From contig JAEYYQ010000273.1 in assembly GCA_023428365.1 (NCBI GenBank), positions 1-9,680 on the forward strand: a stretch of 9,680 bases of DNA, given 5' to 3'. The position numbers and the translations under genes are program-made. Each line of letters begins with the position of its first letter. Position 1 is the first letter of the stretch. This document shows, piece by piece, positions 1 to 7,340 of this stretch. The stretch comes from Pseudomonadota bacterium. Lineage in GTDB: Bacteria; Pseudomonadota; Alphaproteobacteria; Rhizobiales; Hyphomicrobiaceae. The notes under the pieces are model-generated. The model was not told where the DNA came from. It saw only the letters and a list, made by a program, of their open reading frames with translations, and ran no database searches.

Positions 1-87
1 CGGAAGCGCCCAAGCGCATGCAGTTAATGCGTTTCATAATGTAAGGACATACCGTCGAGGTCCTGAACCCGTCATGAATAGCCCAAA
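1..87. other. Region downstream of the lysis gene, nothing firm
   Basis: These 87 bases follow the TGA of the lysis gene on the minus strand. I see no ORF with a credible start, no tRNA and no clear attachment repeat. An imperfect hairpin at 12-34 is discussed under rejected items. The region looks somewhat richer in A+T than the operon, as expected for a space between transcription units. Confidence 0.4.
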
Positions 88-363
88 TCAGAGCTGAAGT
101 GTCACACGCCGGCGCTCCAACGTCGAGCTGGCGCGAGATCGCCCGATAATGGTCATTGCAATGCCAATCAGGCCGCCCACGGCCTGAACCACGTCGATGA
201 CGCCTTCCCCCAATTCGCGCACCAGATCACTCGTGATGTCTAGCCCAATCAGCGGCCCCAGGACAGGCAGAACCGTCGAGGCCGCCGTAATGATAGCCCC
301 CCAGATGGTCATGGAATGGGCCCACCACTTGTTGCTCGCCGCACTGTTGTCGGACGTCGTCAT
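88..363 (-). CDS. Possible nested holin-like protein from an internal start in the lysis gene
   Basis: The last 91 codons of the lysis gene could be translated separately. The ATG at 363-361 is preceded by AGGAGA at 371-376 with a 7-nt gap, a good ribosome binding site placed inside the linker between enzyme and membrane parts. The product starts MTTSDNSAASNKWW, has hydrophobic segments at about residues 18-42 and 52-74 and ends in an arginine-rich tail (LERRRVTLQL). This is the size and layout of small holins that follow GTA or phage endolysins in Alphaproteobacteria. It is in the same frame as the long protein, so a free holin and an endolysin-holin fusion could both be made, or a former stop codon was lost and the old start signals remain. 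The signals are visible; use of the internal start is inference. Confidence 0.5.
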   Translation of the reverse strand: MTTSDNSAASNKWWAHSMTIWGAIITAASTVLPVLGPLIGLDITSDLVRELGEGVIDVVQAVGGLIGIAMTIIGRSRASSTLERRRVTLQL

Positions 364-1398
364 CGAAGTCTCTCCTGTTTGGGACTGTTGAACGGATCTC
401 GATGTGGGGGACTGAGCAATTCGGCCGGCTGCAGCGACGATGAAATCGACCCGCCTCAGCCAGCCACGGCCGAACCGCCAGAAATGCCCCAGGCTGCGAT
501 AGCGGACGCGGCGGATCTCCGCGTACCTCTCGACCATTTCCGACACCGGAATGGCCTTAATCGCCGCCATCGTTTGAGGGCCGATCTCCCCGTCAATCAG
601 GACTTGCGCGGCCTCCTGCAGCATCCGCGCCGCATTGCCGACCCCATGGTTGACGGCCGCATCGAAGTGCATCAGTGCCAGAGCCGGCGGCATGTCCGCG
701 GCCCGCGACGGCGCCCAATAGCGCGTGCGATAGATCTCCGTCACAAAAGCCGGATCTATTTGCTTCAACTCAGCGACTAACGCCGAACGGTTCTGATCCG
801 TCAGCGCGACATTCTTTGCCGCCGCATAGACCGCAAGCGTGATGCCACGGTTGGTGGGACCGCCAGGATCGTACGGATCATCAGACCACCCGCCTTCCAT
901 CTTGAGAACGGGCTCGAGCGCCGCCTCGAACAGTTCAATTCCGTCTAATGACGCCGTCGCCTCTTTTGTAGCGGCTGGCCAGCGCACCCCCAAAAGACGC
1001 GAGACGTCGAACGCCTGCACGGTCACGGCGTTGTCCTGGTTGCCACCCAGCAGGATCAGTTCGTTGCCGCGCACACCAACGATGAAACCGACATGCCCCT
1101 GACCGGCATCACTGCCACGACTGAGCACCGCAACCGCTCCGAGCCTGGGCGCTTCCAAAGCCGTACCCCAGTCGAGATACGACCGCGCCAGCAGCGATCG
1201 CGTGCTGGCAAATCCCGAGCGCTCCAAACAGGCGCCAAGAAAGGCGGCGCACCACGCAACCTCATCACTCGTCACGGACGCATGACCGACTTCGCGAAAG
1301 AACGCCACGATCCGCTCATTACTGGCTAAACCGGATATCTCGCGCGTACCGATCTCGCGCCATGCCGTTTCAAGCCATGCGGGCTGCTCCGCCGTCAT
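88..1398 (-). CDS. Composite lysis protein: TIGR02594-type peptidase + GH108 muramidase + holin-like tail
   Basis: A 436-residue predicted lysis protein with three modules. Residues ~5-141 resemble the TIGR02594/CHAP-like cysteine peptidase family, with WCAAF holding the likely nucleophile Cys50, His102 in GHVGF and Asn120 in GGNQ. Residues ~155-240 match glycoside hydrolase family 108: the E-G-G motif places the likely catalytic Glu168, followed by DPGGPTNRGIT. Residues ~244-330 match the peptidoglycan-binding domain that usually follows GH108 (FDAAVNHG, IDGEIGPQT). Residues 346-436 carry two hydrophobic segments (about 363-387 and 397-419) and a basic C-terminus, like a small holin. The ATG at 1398 is chosen because AAGGAG lies 5 nt upstream (1404-1409); a longer reading from 1479 would run back into g15. 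It lies 44 nt after the g15 stop. Cleavage of two different peptidoglycan bonds is family knowledge; the fusion with a holin-like segment is unusual. In R. capsulatus the GTA lysis genes are located elsewhere in the genome. Confidence 0.9.
   Translation of the reverse strand: MTAEQPAWLETAWREIGTREISGLASNERIVAFFREVGHASVTSDEVAWCAAFLGACLERSGFASTRSLLARSYLDWGTALEAPRLGAVAVLSRGSDAGQGHVGFIVGVRGNELILLGGNQDNAVTVQAFDVSRLLGVRWPAATKEATASLDGIELFEAALEPVLKMEGGWSDDPYDPGGPTNRGITLAVYAAAKNVALTDQNRSALVAELKQIDPAFVTEIYRTRYWAPSRAADMPPALALMHFDAAVNHGVGNAARMLQEAAQVLIDGEIGPQTMAAIKAIPVSEMVERYAEIRRVRYRSLGHFWRFGRGWLRRVDFIVAAAGRIAQSPTSRSVQQSQTGETSMTTSDNSAASNKWWAHSMTIWGAIITAASTVLPVLGPLIGLDITSDLVRELGEGVIDVVQAVGGLIGIAMTIIGRSRASSTLERRRVTLQL
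371..376 (-). promoter_or_regulatory. Internal Shine-Dalgarno for nested holin-like start
   Basis: On the minus strand this reads AGGAGA, 7 nt before the in-frame ATG at 363. It lies within coding sequence (residues ~341-343 of the lysis protein), in a polar linker rich in Ser, Gln and Thr, where a separate holin gene would be expected to start. By eye it is about as good as the site in front of the full-length gene. Confidence 0.5.
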
Positions 1399-1403
1399 GT
1401 GCG

Positions 1404-1409
1404 CTCCTT
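1404..1409 (-). promoter_or_regulatory. Shine-Dalgarno deciding the start of the lysis gene
   Basis: AAGGAG on the minus strand, 5 nt before the ATG at 1398. It fixes the start of the lysis protein at 1398 rather than at the upstream in-frame ATG at 1479, which lies inside the end of g15. Confidence 0.75.
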
Positions 1410-1442
1410 CTTCACTGGAAATGAGAAAGGCGGCGGCTGCCG

Positions 1443-4400
1443 CTAGATGGTGGCGGTTCGCGGCACGCCACGGCCCCATACAGCACTGAGCTGGTAAATC
1501 CGGACTGAGAGACTTTCAGGTATCTCGTCGAAATCTGCGATCTGCTGCTCTGCGCCGTAGCTCACCAGCGGCTCGCCCGCTGTTAGCGTGCGCCTGACGA
1601 TGTCACCATCGAGCACATCGATCTCGTAGCGTTCCCAATCTTCGGCCAACGGCACTTCAGCCATATCCCAGCTATCGCCACCTCTCCGCGTGCGGCGGAT
1701 CCAGCTTATCTCCAGATCTCCGGAGTGATTGCGCGCGCCACGAACATGCACCGGACTGAGTGGCCGAAGACCAACTCCGCGAAAGACATGCGGTTCGGTA
1801 GCATACGCTGCGTGCCCAATATCTCGCTCCGCAGGACCAAACCGCCAGTTTGCCGTCAGACCGATCTCATCCGGTGCGAGATCAACGCGCGCAATAGCCT
1901 GCCCCAACAGCACAAACGGCGCCCCCGGCACGACGACGGAACGCATGGCGCCTTCCGTTCCAGCCTGCCCACGCAGCAAAGTGCCCAGCCTGTAAACGCC
2001 TGGTGCAACCAGCGTTGCGGTCTGGAATTGCACTACCTCCCACTCGCCGTCCTCATTCCGAACTGCTGCGGAGTTCATTCCCGCCAGCATTTGAATGACA
2101 TCCGTTGAGCTCAGTTGACCGTGATCAATACGCACGACGAGTTCGTTCGCGTAATCGAAGCGGCCGGAAACGCCCTGCGAAAGCATGCTCTCCGTGAGCC
2201 CAACAATCGCCGGTGCATTGACGAGCGCCTTCAGTGTGAAGCCGGCGTCAGTCGGTGATCGGAATAATGCGATCGCGCCCGGCCAGGGCATCTGTGACGC
2301 CGCGAAATACCCAGCATAGTCTGGTTCATCGCCACGCAGCAGCGGCAAGTCGAGGAAATACCCCAGCGCCTGCCCGGAGGCTGAAACCGGAGGCTTCCGC
2401 GTCTCCCGTGTCGGCCCTTCGCTCAATGCATAGAGCGCAGGATCGACGCTCAGCGCATCGATCTCACGCGCGCCGTGGTCTCCAACTTCAGTCACACGAA
2501 ACAAGCGCTGCCGTCCGCCTTCGGAAATCAGCACACGATCGGCAGGCTCGACCGATAGCTGACTTGGCGGCAACACAAACGACGCGCGTTCACGCGCCGC
2601 CCAGGCTTCGAATAGCCAAGCATCCGTGATTCCCGCCGCTTGCTCAGCATCCAATACAATCGGCAATTCGGCCTGTGCGACGCGCGCACTGCCAGCGGAG
2701 AGCCGACGAGCCTCGGCCACCGACTGGCGATAATCCTGATTGGCCGAGGCGTAGATCACCTTCGCCGATCCCGGCAGTTCCGTTTCCTGACTTCGCGTCA
2801 GCCGCAGTAAATCAGCTCCCACCGACGTCTCGACCAGATCAGCCGATGTCAGCGTGACCGACGACATCGGCGTCCCGCGCGGACGAAACTTGATCCGCCC
2901 GCCGCTTTCGATCGCATCGAAGAAGAACGACAGCTCTAGGGGCTGCAGCGCCTCACGTGGCGCCATCAGCCGATCCACTGTGTAGCCGTGCAGAATGCCG
3001 TTCAACGCGCTCGCGTCGTAATCGGAGAAACCCGCATCATCAAGAATCCGCGCGACTGTATCGGCCAGAGGCGCACTGCCAATGCGGCCATTGATCCAAT
3101 GTCCGCGCCGCCAATTGTCCGCGTCTCCCCAGGTTTCCTTATCGGCGGGAAACGCCGGGTACGGCCGCGCATCCCAAGCATAAACGTGCATCATGGCCGG
3201 ATCGACCATCCGTCCGCCGTAGATCTCCGATGTCGGATTCAGCCCGGCAACTGCACCCGCATGCTCCGGATCGAACGCTTCGATCAAAGCCTGTAGCATC
3301 CGTCGCTGCATGAGATCATCGCGCTGGCGATTGGAGAAATGCGGCACTGCATTTTCGGCGCTCTTGGGATCGACGAATACATTCGGCTGATTGGCGCCCT
3401 TATCGACCGCCGGACAGCCGACCTCCATCAGCCAGAACGGCTTGGATTGGGGAACCCATGCCGTCGGCGTCTCGGATTCGACACCAGCCGGACGATCGTA
3501 GTGCGCATTGAGCCACCACGATTTCAGATCCTTGAAGCGAAACACCCATGGCTTACCCGCTCCATCCGTTATCGGAGTGCGGCGCTGAGCTGCTCTGTCG
3601 GCATCGCCGGCGTAGTACCAATCATAGCCCTCGCCACCGGCGATATTGGATTTGAGATAACCGAGATCATATATCGACGACACCCCAGCGAGCGCATCGA
3701 CGTGGTTGTGTCCTTCACGCCAATCGCTCAGCGGCCAATAAAGATCGACGCCGATCGCATCGATCGCATTCGACGCCCACAACGGATCCAGATGAAAGCA
3801 TACATCGCCGGAACCATCCTGCGGCTGATGCCCGAAGTACTCCGACCAATCCGCCGCGTAGGTGACTTTCGTCTCCGGCCCGAGCACCGATTTTACGTCT
3901 TCAGCCAGAGATATGAGAGCCGCGACAAATGGATATTCCGACGCCGCACCACGCACCTGCGTCAGCCCACGCATTTCCGTGCCGATGACAAAGACGTCGA
4001 CACCACCCGCAGCTTTCGCCAGATGCGCGTGATGCAGAATAAAACGCCGATACGACCATTCATTCGGTCCGCTATATGAAATAGCTCCGCCCGTCACAGC
4101 AAAATCGTCGGCCGCAGCGCTCCCGATGAAATCCGAAATCTGATCCGCGGCATCCGCCGTCTTATCCGGACTGCCCTCCCGCCCAGGTGCTGGGTTGACT
4201 GTAATCCGCCCACGCCACGGATAGGCCGCCTGCCCCGGATCGCTGTTATACGGATCAGGCAATTCATTTCCCGCCGGAACATCCATCAGGATGAATGGCG
4301 TCAGCACCACGGACAGACCGCGCTCCTTCAGATCACGGATCGCAGCAATGACGGTTTGGTCAGACGGCGTGCCACCATACGCCTGCCGCCCTTCATGTTG

Positions 4401-5000
4401 ACTGACCAGATGCGCCTGCGACCGGTTCAGCCCAGCCACACTCCACGTCAGCGGCGTCGTCTTCTTATTCGCGATCTCCACTCCCGGACGGATTTCGCAA
4501 TGCCCCGCCCGCAGATCCGTTCCGAACCAGCTCGTCACCAGCGACACCGATCCGCAATTCGGCAGCGACGCTTGCAACTGATCGACGGCGACCGTCCAGT
4601 CCGTCCCACCCTGCCGCGTGTGGACGTTCTCGGCGACCTGCGCACCGCCGATCTCGCGACGCGTTACCTCCTGCGAACCGTAGACGAACTCACCCGATCC
4701 CGGGATCAGCACCACGCCCCGGACGTTGCGATGAAACTCATCGACGGCGCGAAATACCTCGAACGACAATTGCGGCAAGCGGTTTCCGAAGGAAGCCAGC
4801 GCCATCCGCTCGAACACGACATAGGCGACACCGCGAAACGCTGGCACGCGATCCGCACCTTCTCGCGCACTGATCAGGCTGTCCGGATCTTGGTCTTCAC
4901 TGCCGGTATAAAGCCGCCATGTTACGCTGCCGAGATCGAGTTCCTGACTGTCCGCCCATACACGCCCTAGTCCGGTAATCTCGCCTTCGGCCAGCGCCAC
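1443..5000 (-). CDS. GTA megatron (g15, baseplate/host-specificity protein), main C-terminal part of a frameshifted gene
   Basis: The major open part of the giant tail-tip protein, 1185 codons from a GTG at 5000. That GTG is only the first usable start after the frameshift: by homology the true gene begins at 5395, and the same frame already encodes conserved family sequence from 5168 on (APVPRVYGR, then KQTEYRYYANFAVALAEGE). In the numbering of this ORF, ~190-620 is the GTA TIM-barrel-like domain (VVLTPFILMD, FVIGTEMRGL, TYAADWSEYFG, IDAIGVDLYWPLSDW, FWLMEVGCPAVDKGANQPN); ~680-850 is the putative phage tail domain (Phage-tail_3); ~950-1070 resembles the rcc01698-like C-terminal domain. The family forms the baseplate at the tip of the tail and is thought to act in host contact and DNA delivery. 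TAG stop at 1443-1445. Joining both parts gives 1317 residues, the usual family size. Whether full-length protein is made depends on the nature of the frameshift. Confidence 0.9.
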   Translation of the reverse strand: MALAEGEITGLGRVWADSQELDLGSVTWRLYTGSEDQDPDSLISAREGADRVPAFRGVAYVVFERMALASFGNRLPQLSFEVFRAVDEFHRNVRGVVLIPGSGEFVYGSQEVTRREIGGAQVAENVHTRQGGTDWTVAVDQLQASLPNCGSVSLVTSWFGTDLRAGHCEIRPGVEIANKKTTPLTWSVAGLNRSQAHLVSQHEGRQAYGGTPSDQTVIAAIRDLKERGLSVVLTPFILMDVPAGNELPDPYNSDPGQAAYPWRGRITVNPAPGREGSPDKTADAADQISDFIGSAAADDFAVTGGAISYSGPNEWSYRRFILHHAHLAKAAGGVDVFVIGTEMRGLTQVRGAASEYPFVAALISLAEDVKSVLGPETKVTYAADWSEYFGHQPQDGSGDVCFHLDPLWASNAIDAIGVDLYWPLSDWREGHNHVDALAGVSSIYDLGYLKSNIAGGEGYDWYYAGDADRAAQRRTPITDGAGKPWVFRFKDLKSWWLNAHYDRPAGVESETPTAWVPQSKPFWLMEVGCPAVDKGANQPNVFVDPKSAENAVPHFSNRQRDDLMQRRMLQALIEAFDPEHAGAVAGLNPTSEIYGGRMVDPAMMHVYAWDARPYPAFPADKETWGDADNWRRGHWINGRIGSAPLADTVARILDDAGFSDYDASALNGILHGYTVDRLMAPREALQPLELSFFFDAIESGGRIKFRPRGTPMSSVTLTSADLVETSVGADLLRLTRSQETELPGSAKVIYASANQDYRQSVAEARRLSAGSARVAQAELPIVLDAEQAAGITDAWLFEAWAARERASFVLPPSQLSVEPADRVLISEGGRQRLFRVTEVGDHGAREIDALSVDPALYALSEGPTRETRKPPVSASGQALGYFLDLPLLRGDEPDYAGYFAASQMPWPGAIALFRSPTDAGFTLKALVNAPAIVGLTESMLSQGVSGRFDYANELVVRIDHGQLSSTDVIQMLAGMNSAAVRNEDGEWEVVQFQTATLVAPGVYRLGTLLRGQAGTEGAMRSVVVPGAPFVLLGQAIARVDLAPDEIGLTANWRFGPAERDIGHAAYATEPHVFRGVGLRPLSPVHVRGARNHSGDLEISWIRRTRRGGDSWDMAEVPLAEDWERYEIDVLDGDIVRRTLTAGEPLVSYGAEQQIADFDEIPESLSVRIYQLSAVWGRGVPRTATI

Positions 5001-5395
5001 GGCGAAATTGGCGTAATAGCGATATTCAGTCTGTTTCGCCGATGCGCCAGAACCGACACCCTTCCCGCTGCCGCCCGCCTGCGATGTGACGATCTCTTCC
5101 TCGAAGTCCGTCGCCCAAATAATCTGCCCGCCGACGCGCGAACGGCCATAGACGCGCGGGACCGGCGCCCCTCGGTCGAAGCCGTGACTTTGAGATCCGA
5201 TAACCGCGGACCGGAAAATGTGCGGCTTTGGCCGGAGCCTCCAAATAGCGCCTGGTCGACAAATGACCCTGCCAGAGCACCGATCTGCGAACCGATGGTC
5301 GCGCCCGCGATCGTCGCTCCGAACATCGTCAGCCCGGACGGTAGCAGCGCACTGCCAGCGGCAGCACCGGCAGCAGCAAGTGCAAGCGTCGCCAT
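4967..5395 (-). CDS. GTA megatron (g15), N-terminal part ended by frameshift
   Basis: The genuine start of the megatron. Codons 1-76, from MATLALAAAG to TASTEG, match the conserved N-terminus: alternating Ala/Gly-rich hydrophobic stretches (about residues 2-21 and 25-46), then GSFVDQAL and GPRLSDLKV. From codon 77 on the reading is out of frame (RRSRASMAVRAS...) and stops at 4967, giving a 142-residue product if no correction occurs. The ATG at 5395 overlaps the TGA of the NlpC/P60 gene (TGATG), with a GGAG about 11 nt upstream, so start by coupling is likely. A longer in-frame reading from 5479 exists but lies inside the peptidase gene and lacks family support. Confidence 0.85.
   Translation of the reverse strand: MATLALAAAGAAAGSALLPSGLTMFGATIAGATIGSQIGALAGSFVDQALFGGSGQSRTFSGPRLSDLKVTASTEGRRSRASMAVRASAGRLFGRRTSRKRSSHRRRAAAGRVSVLAHRRNRLNIAITPISPWRWPKARLPD
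5165..5173 (-). other. Single-base frameshift site in the megatron gene (GGGG run)
   Basis: The minus strand reads GAG GGG CGC here. The family protein has T-E-G-A-P-V-P-R, which requires GAG GGG GCG CCG: five G instead of four. The missing base lies in the run at 5168-5171. Frame 0 is conserved up to this codon and the -1 frame is conserved from the very next residue, so the break is located to within a base or two. A -1 slip on GGGG would restore exactly the conserved protein, but the site lacks the canonical X XXY YYZ tandem form, so a sequencing error or a real mutation is more likely. Confidence 0.9.
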
Positions 5396-5832
5396 CAGTC
5401 CAAAATCTCCGAGAATGAAAACGCCGCTGCCAGATGCCGGCGCCACCACGGCGAGAACGCCATTTCCGAAACCGGACAACGCTCCATCGCGTGCACCATT
5501 GTGCTCGGCGTCGTCAGGATCGCGGCATGTTTGGCCGGCAGCGACGGACGCAGCCGGAAGATCAGCACATCGCCCGGCAAAATCTGAGATCGATCCCGCT
5601 CAATGAGATGCCGACGCGCGGCGTCGAGCAGTGTTTCGCGTCCGCTCGCCTCGGCCCAATCGCGCGTGTAGGCCGGCGGAAGTTCAGGATCACTTCCATA
5701 AAGCTCCCGCCACACACCGCGCACCAGGCCGAGACAATCTGTTCCCACACCGGTCACGCTCGCCTGATGATGATATGGCGTGCCGATCCAACCGCGCGCC
5801 AGGCGCACGACGTCCTCGCGCATCGCGTTCAT
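5395..5832 (-). CDS. NlpC/P60 family cell-wall peptidase of the tail tip (g14)
   Basis: A 145-residue cysteine peptidase matching the phage/GTA NlpC/P60 proteins encoded just before the megatron. The nucleophile is Cys33 in the T-D-C-L-G motif, the base is His102 in LPAKHAAIL, and His114 in MVHAME is the likely third polar residue. The N-terminal RGWIGTPYHHQAS is typical of the family. It is expected to sit in the tail tip and open peptidoglycan for DNA entry; the particle location follows from RcGTA work, the fold and residues from the sequence. The ATG at 5832 directly follows the TAA of the hub gene without a gap and with only a weak ribosome binding site, which suggests coupling; a second ATG three codons on (5823) is possible. 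Its TGA overlaps the megatron ATG. Confidence 0.92.
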   Translation of the reverse strand: MNAMREDVVRLARGWIGTPYHHQASVTGVGTDCLGLVRGVWRELYGSDPELPPAYTRDWAEASGRETLLDAARRHLIERDRSQILPGDVLIFRLRPSLPAKHAAILTTPSTMVHAMERCPVSEMAFSPWWRRHLAAAFSFSEILD

Positions 5833-6696
5833 TTAACGGCCGCCCCGCACGTACGATGTCACGAAATCATTTCCGGGCATGTGCGGGAAGCCGCGAAAAT
5901 TCACGGCATTACCGAACTTTGTCCGACACGTTTCGAGCTGCTTGTCGCAACCCGCCGTTACGGTAACGGTATCCCCTTCAGACATCGCCCGCGCGGGTTC
6001 CTGCCACAGCTCTATGCTGACAACCCCGTCGCGGACCGCGTGAGACCGTATCTCAACGGATTGCCCCGCATTTGCTCCCGACGTAAATCGGAGCAGGCCG
6101 CGCGTGCACCAGCCATCCGCATGATCTCCAAGGCCGCTCACCTCAAATGCACGAGGAGACAACACAGCCAAAATCTCACCCACCCCGCGATAGGCGCTCT
6201 CTTCGAGGTTCACGCCACAGCGCGCATCGCCGAGATCAGCATCGCACGTAAACTGAAAGAGCCGTCCCGTCGGCTGCTGCAGATAATGCGCCATTCCGCG
6301 AACCTCCGCGCGAAATGCCGATCCGGAACGGCTGACCTCACCAAGGCTTCCCGCCCTCATCAACACGCGTTGATCCGGCAAACTCCAATTCACGCGAAAA
6401 ATCTCGACCCGCGCATCGTCATAGAGTCCCGCCGCCAGATCATCTTCATCGAGGCGATCCGAACTGATCGCACTATTGACTTCCAGATTGTCGACGTTCA
6501 AGCCAACGCTGTCTTTCATCTCGCTGGCAGTGAATCCGGCCGCTGCCTCGAACGTCATGCCATCGAACGTCACATCGCAGTCGTGATCGGTGAAACCGAA
6601 CATTGTCCCGTCCCGGCGCGTCAGCCCCCAGCACCAGCACAGCGTCGTCGCGCCACTGTCGAGATGAGTCTGCATCCCCTCGGGAAGCGTTTTCAT
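5833..6696 (-). CDS. GTA tail hub protein (g13; DUF2163 with BR0599-type C-terminal domain)
   Basis: A 287-residue baseplate hub protein. Residues ~5-165 match DUF2163 (LCWCWGLTRRDG, GFTDHDCDVTFDG, FTASEMKDSVGL, LEVNSAISSDRL) and ~195-278 the associated C-terminal domain ending in the hallmark CDKQLETCRTKFGNAVNFRG followed by FPHMPGNDF. Cys151, Cys160, Cys250 and Cys257 sit where the RcGTA hub protein was reported to bind an iron-sulfur cluster, so this protein may carry one too (inference). Other cysteines are at 20, 22, 40 and 197. The ATG overlaps the distal tail gene stop (ATGA), with GAGGT upstream as ribosome binding site. The family links the distal tail ring to the megatron. Confidence 0.93.
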   Translation of the reverse strand: MKTLPEGMQTHLDSGATTLCWCWGLTRRDGTMFGFTDHDCDVTFDGMTFEAAAGFTASEMKDSVGLNVDNLEVNSAISSDRLDEDDLAAGLYDDARVEIFRVNWSLPDQRVLMRAGSLGEVSRSGSAFRAEVRGMAHYLQQPTGRLFQFTCDADLGDARCGVNLEESAYRGVGEILAVLSPRAFEVSGLGDHADGWCTRGLLRFTSGANAGQSVEIRSHAVRDGVVSIELWQEPARAMSEGDTVTVTAGCDKQLETCRTKFGNAVNFRGFPHMPGNDFVTSYVRGGR

Positions 6697-7325
6697 ATGC
6701 GCACCTCAACGATGGGAATGTTGGGGATCGCGCCGTGCTGAAAACCCTGCAGGCTGATTTCCAGCTTGTCGGAATCGAAACGCACCGGCACATCGAACAC
6801 GAAGCCGGCGGTGATCTCGGCACCGCTTTCCGGGACATGCTCGGCATCGAACGTCATGATCCCCGTTGCCGGATCGACAGTGACACCTTCTGTCACCATC
6901 GTTCCATCGATCGCGATCCTTACGCTGTCGGCGACCGGCTTGATGATATCTCTCATCCACGGCGCGTGCGCTGAACCGTAAATCTTGCGCAGTCTGAAAC
7001 TCGCCGTTTCGCCGTCGCCGACACCGATAACCTGATCGGTTGCCGACGTCGTGTGTTGCGGGGGGCACGATTTCCAGTCCGCGTGATCTCGCCAGCGGAA
7101 TCCATATAGTCGCCCGCGCCGCTCCTCGAAGAACGCAATCACCTCATGCAGATCATCGAGCGACTTCACGCCGTATCCGGCGTTATAGCTGCGGCGCGAG
7201 TGCGCCCAGCGGCTATTCCGCTCTTCTCGTCCCGAACCCAGCACGACAACATCCGTGCGCCGCTCCGGACCACCGACTGCGCCGCGCGATATCTCGGTCG
7301 GAAATCGGACCTCATGAAAACTCAT
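6693..7325 (-). CDS. GTA distal tail protein (g12; DUF2460)
   Basis: A 210-residue protein matching DUF2460/TIGR02217, the distal tail ring of RcGTA. Family marks include the N-terminal FHEVRFPTEISRGAVGGPERRTDV, written here in parts as FHEVRFPTEIS then GAVGGPERRTDV; RNSRWAHSRRSYNAGYGVKS; FFEERRGRLYGFRWRDHADWKS; and the C-terminal FDVPVRFDSDKLEISL. The ring joins the tube to the hub. The gap to the tape measure gene is 15 nt and contains GGAG 8 nt before the ATG. Its stop overlaps the hub gene start (ATGA). Confidence 0.94.
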   Translation of the reverse strand: MSFHEVRFPTEISRGAVGGPERRTDVVVLGSGREERNSRWAHSRRSYNAGYGVKSLDDLHEVIAFFEERRGRLYGFRWRDHADWKSCPPQHTTSATDQVIGVGDGETASFRLRKIYGSAHAPWMRDIIKPVADSVRIAIDGTMVTEGVTVDPATGIMTFDAEHVPESGAEITAGFVFDVPVRFDSDKLEISLQGFQHGAIPNIPIVEVRI

Positions 7326-7340
7326 CGACGCGCTCCGGCG

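Noticed and set aside
12..34. Hairpin with 8-bp arms and a 7-base loop after the lysis gene, considered as a transcription terminator
   Set aside because: On the minus (transcribed) strand one pair becomes an A-C mismatch, and no T-run follows; it fits slightly better on the plus strand, where it also lacks a T-run. Too weak to call.
1399..1479. Upstream extension of the lysis protein to an ATG at 1479
   Set aside because: It would overlap the last codons of the megatron, and the added residues have no family match; the ATG at 1398 has a near-ideal AAGGAG at 5 nt.
3339..4079. Plus-strand open frame of 246 codons
   Set aside because: It is antisense to the TIM-barrel domain of the megatron, shows no recognisable motif, and has an arginine-rich composition expected from reversed coding sequence.
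5165..5173. Programmed frameshift in the megatron as first explanation
   Set aside because: The GGGG run lets one tRNA slip, but there is no tandem X XXY YYZ heptamer and, as far as I know, the family normally encodes this protein in one frame. A deletion or sequencing error is simpler, so programming is kept only as an alternative.
5434..6741. Long plus-strand open frame of 435 codons
   Set aside because: It lies antisense to the hub and peptidase genes, both of which have clear family motifs and catalytic or metal-type residues. Its translation is rich in Arg, His and Pro with no domain, typical of an antisense frame in GC-rich coding DNA.
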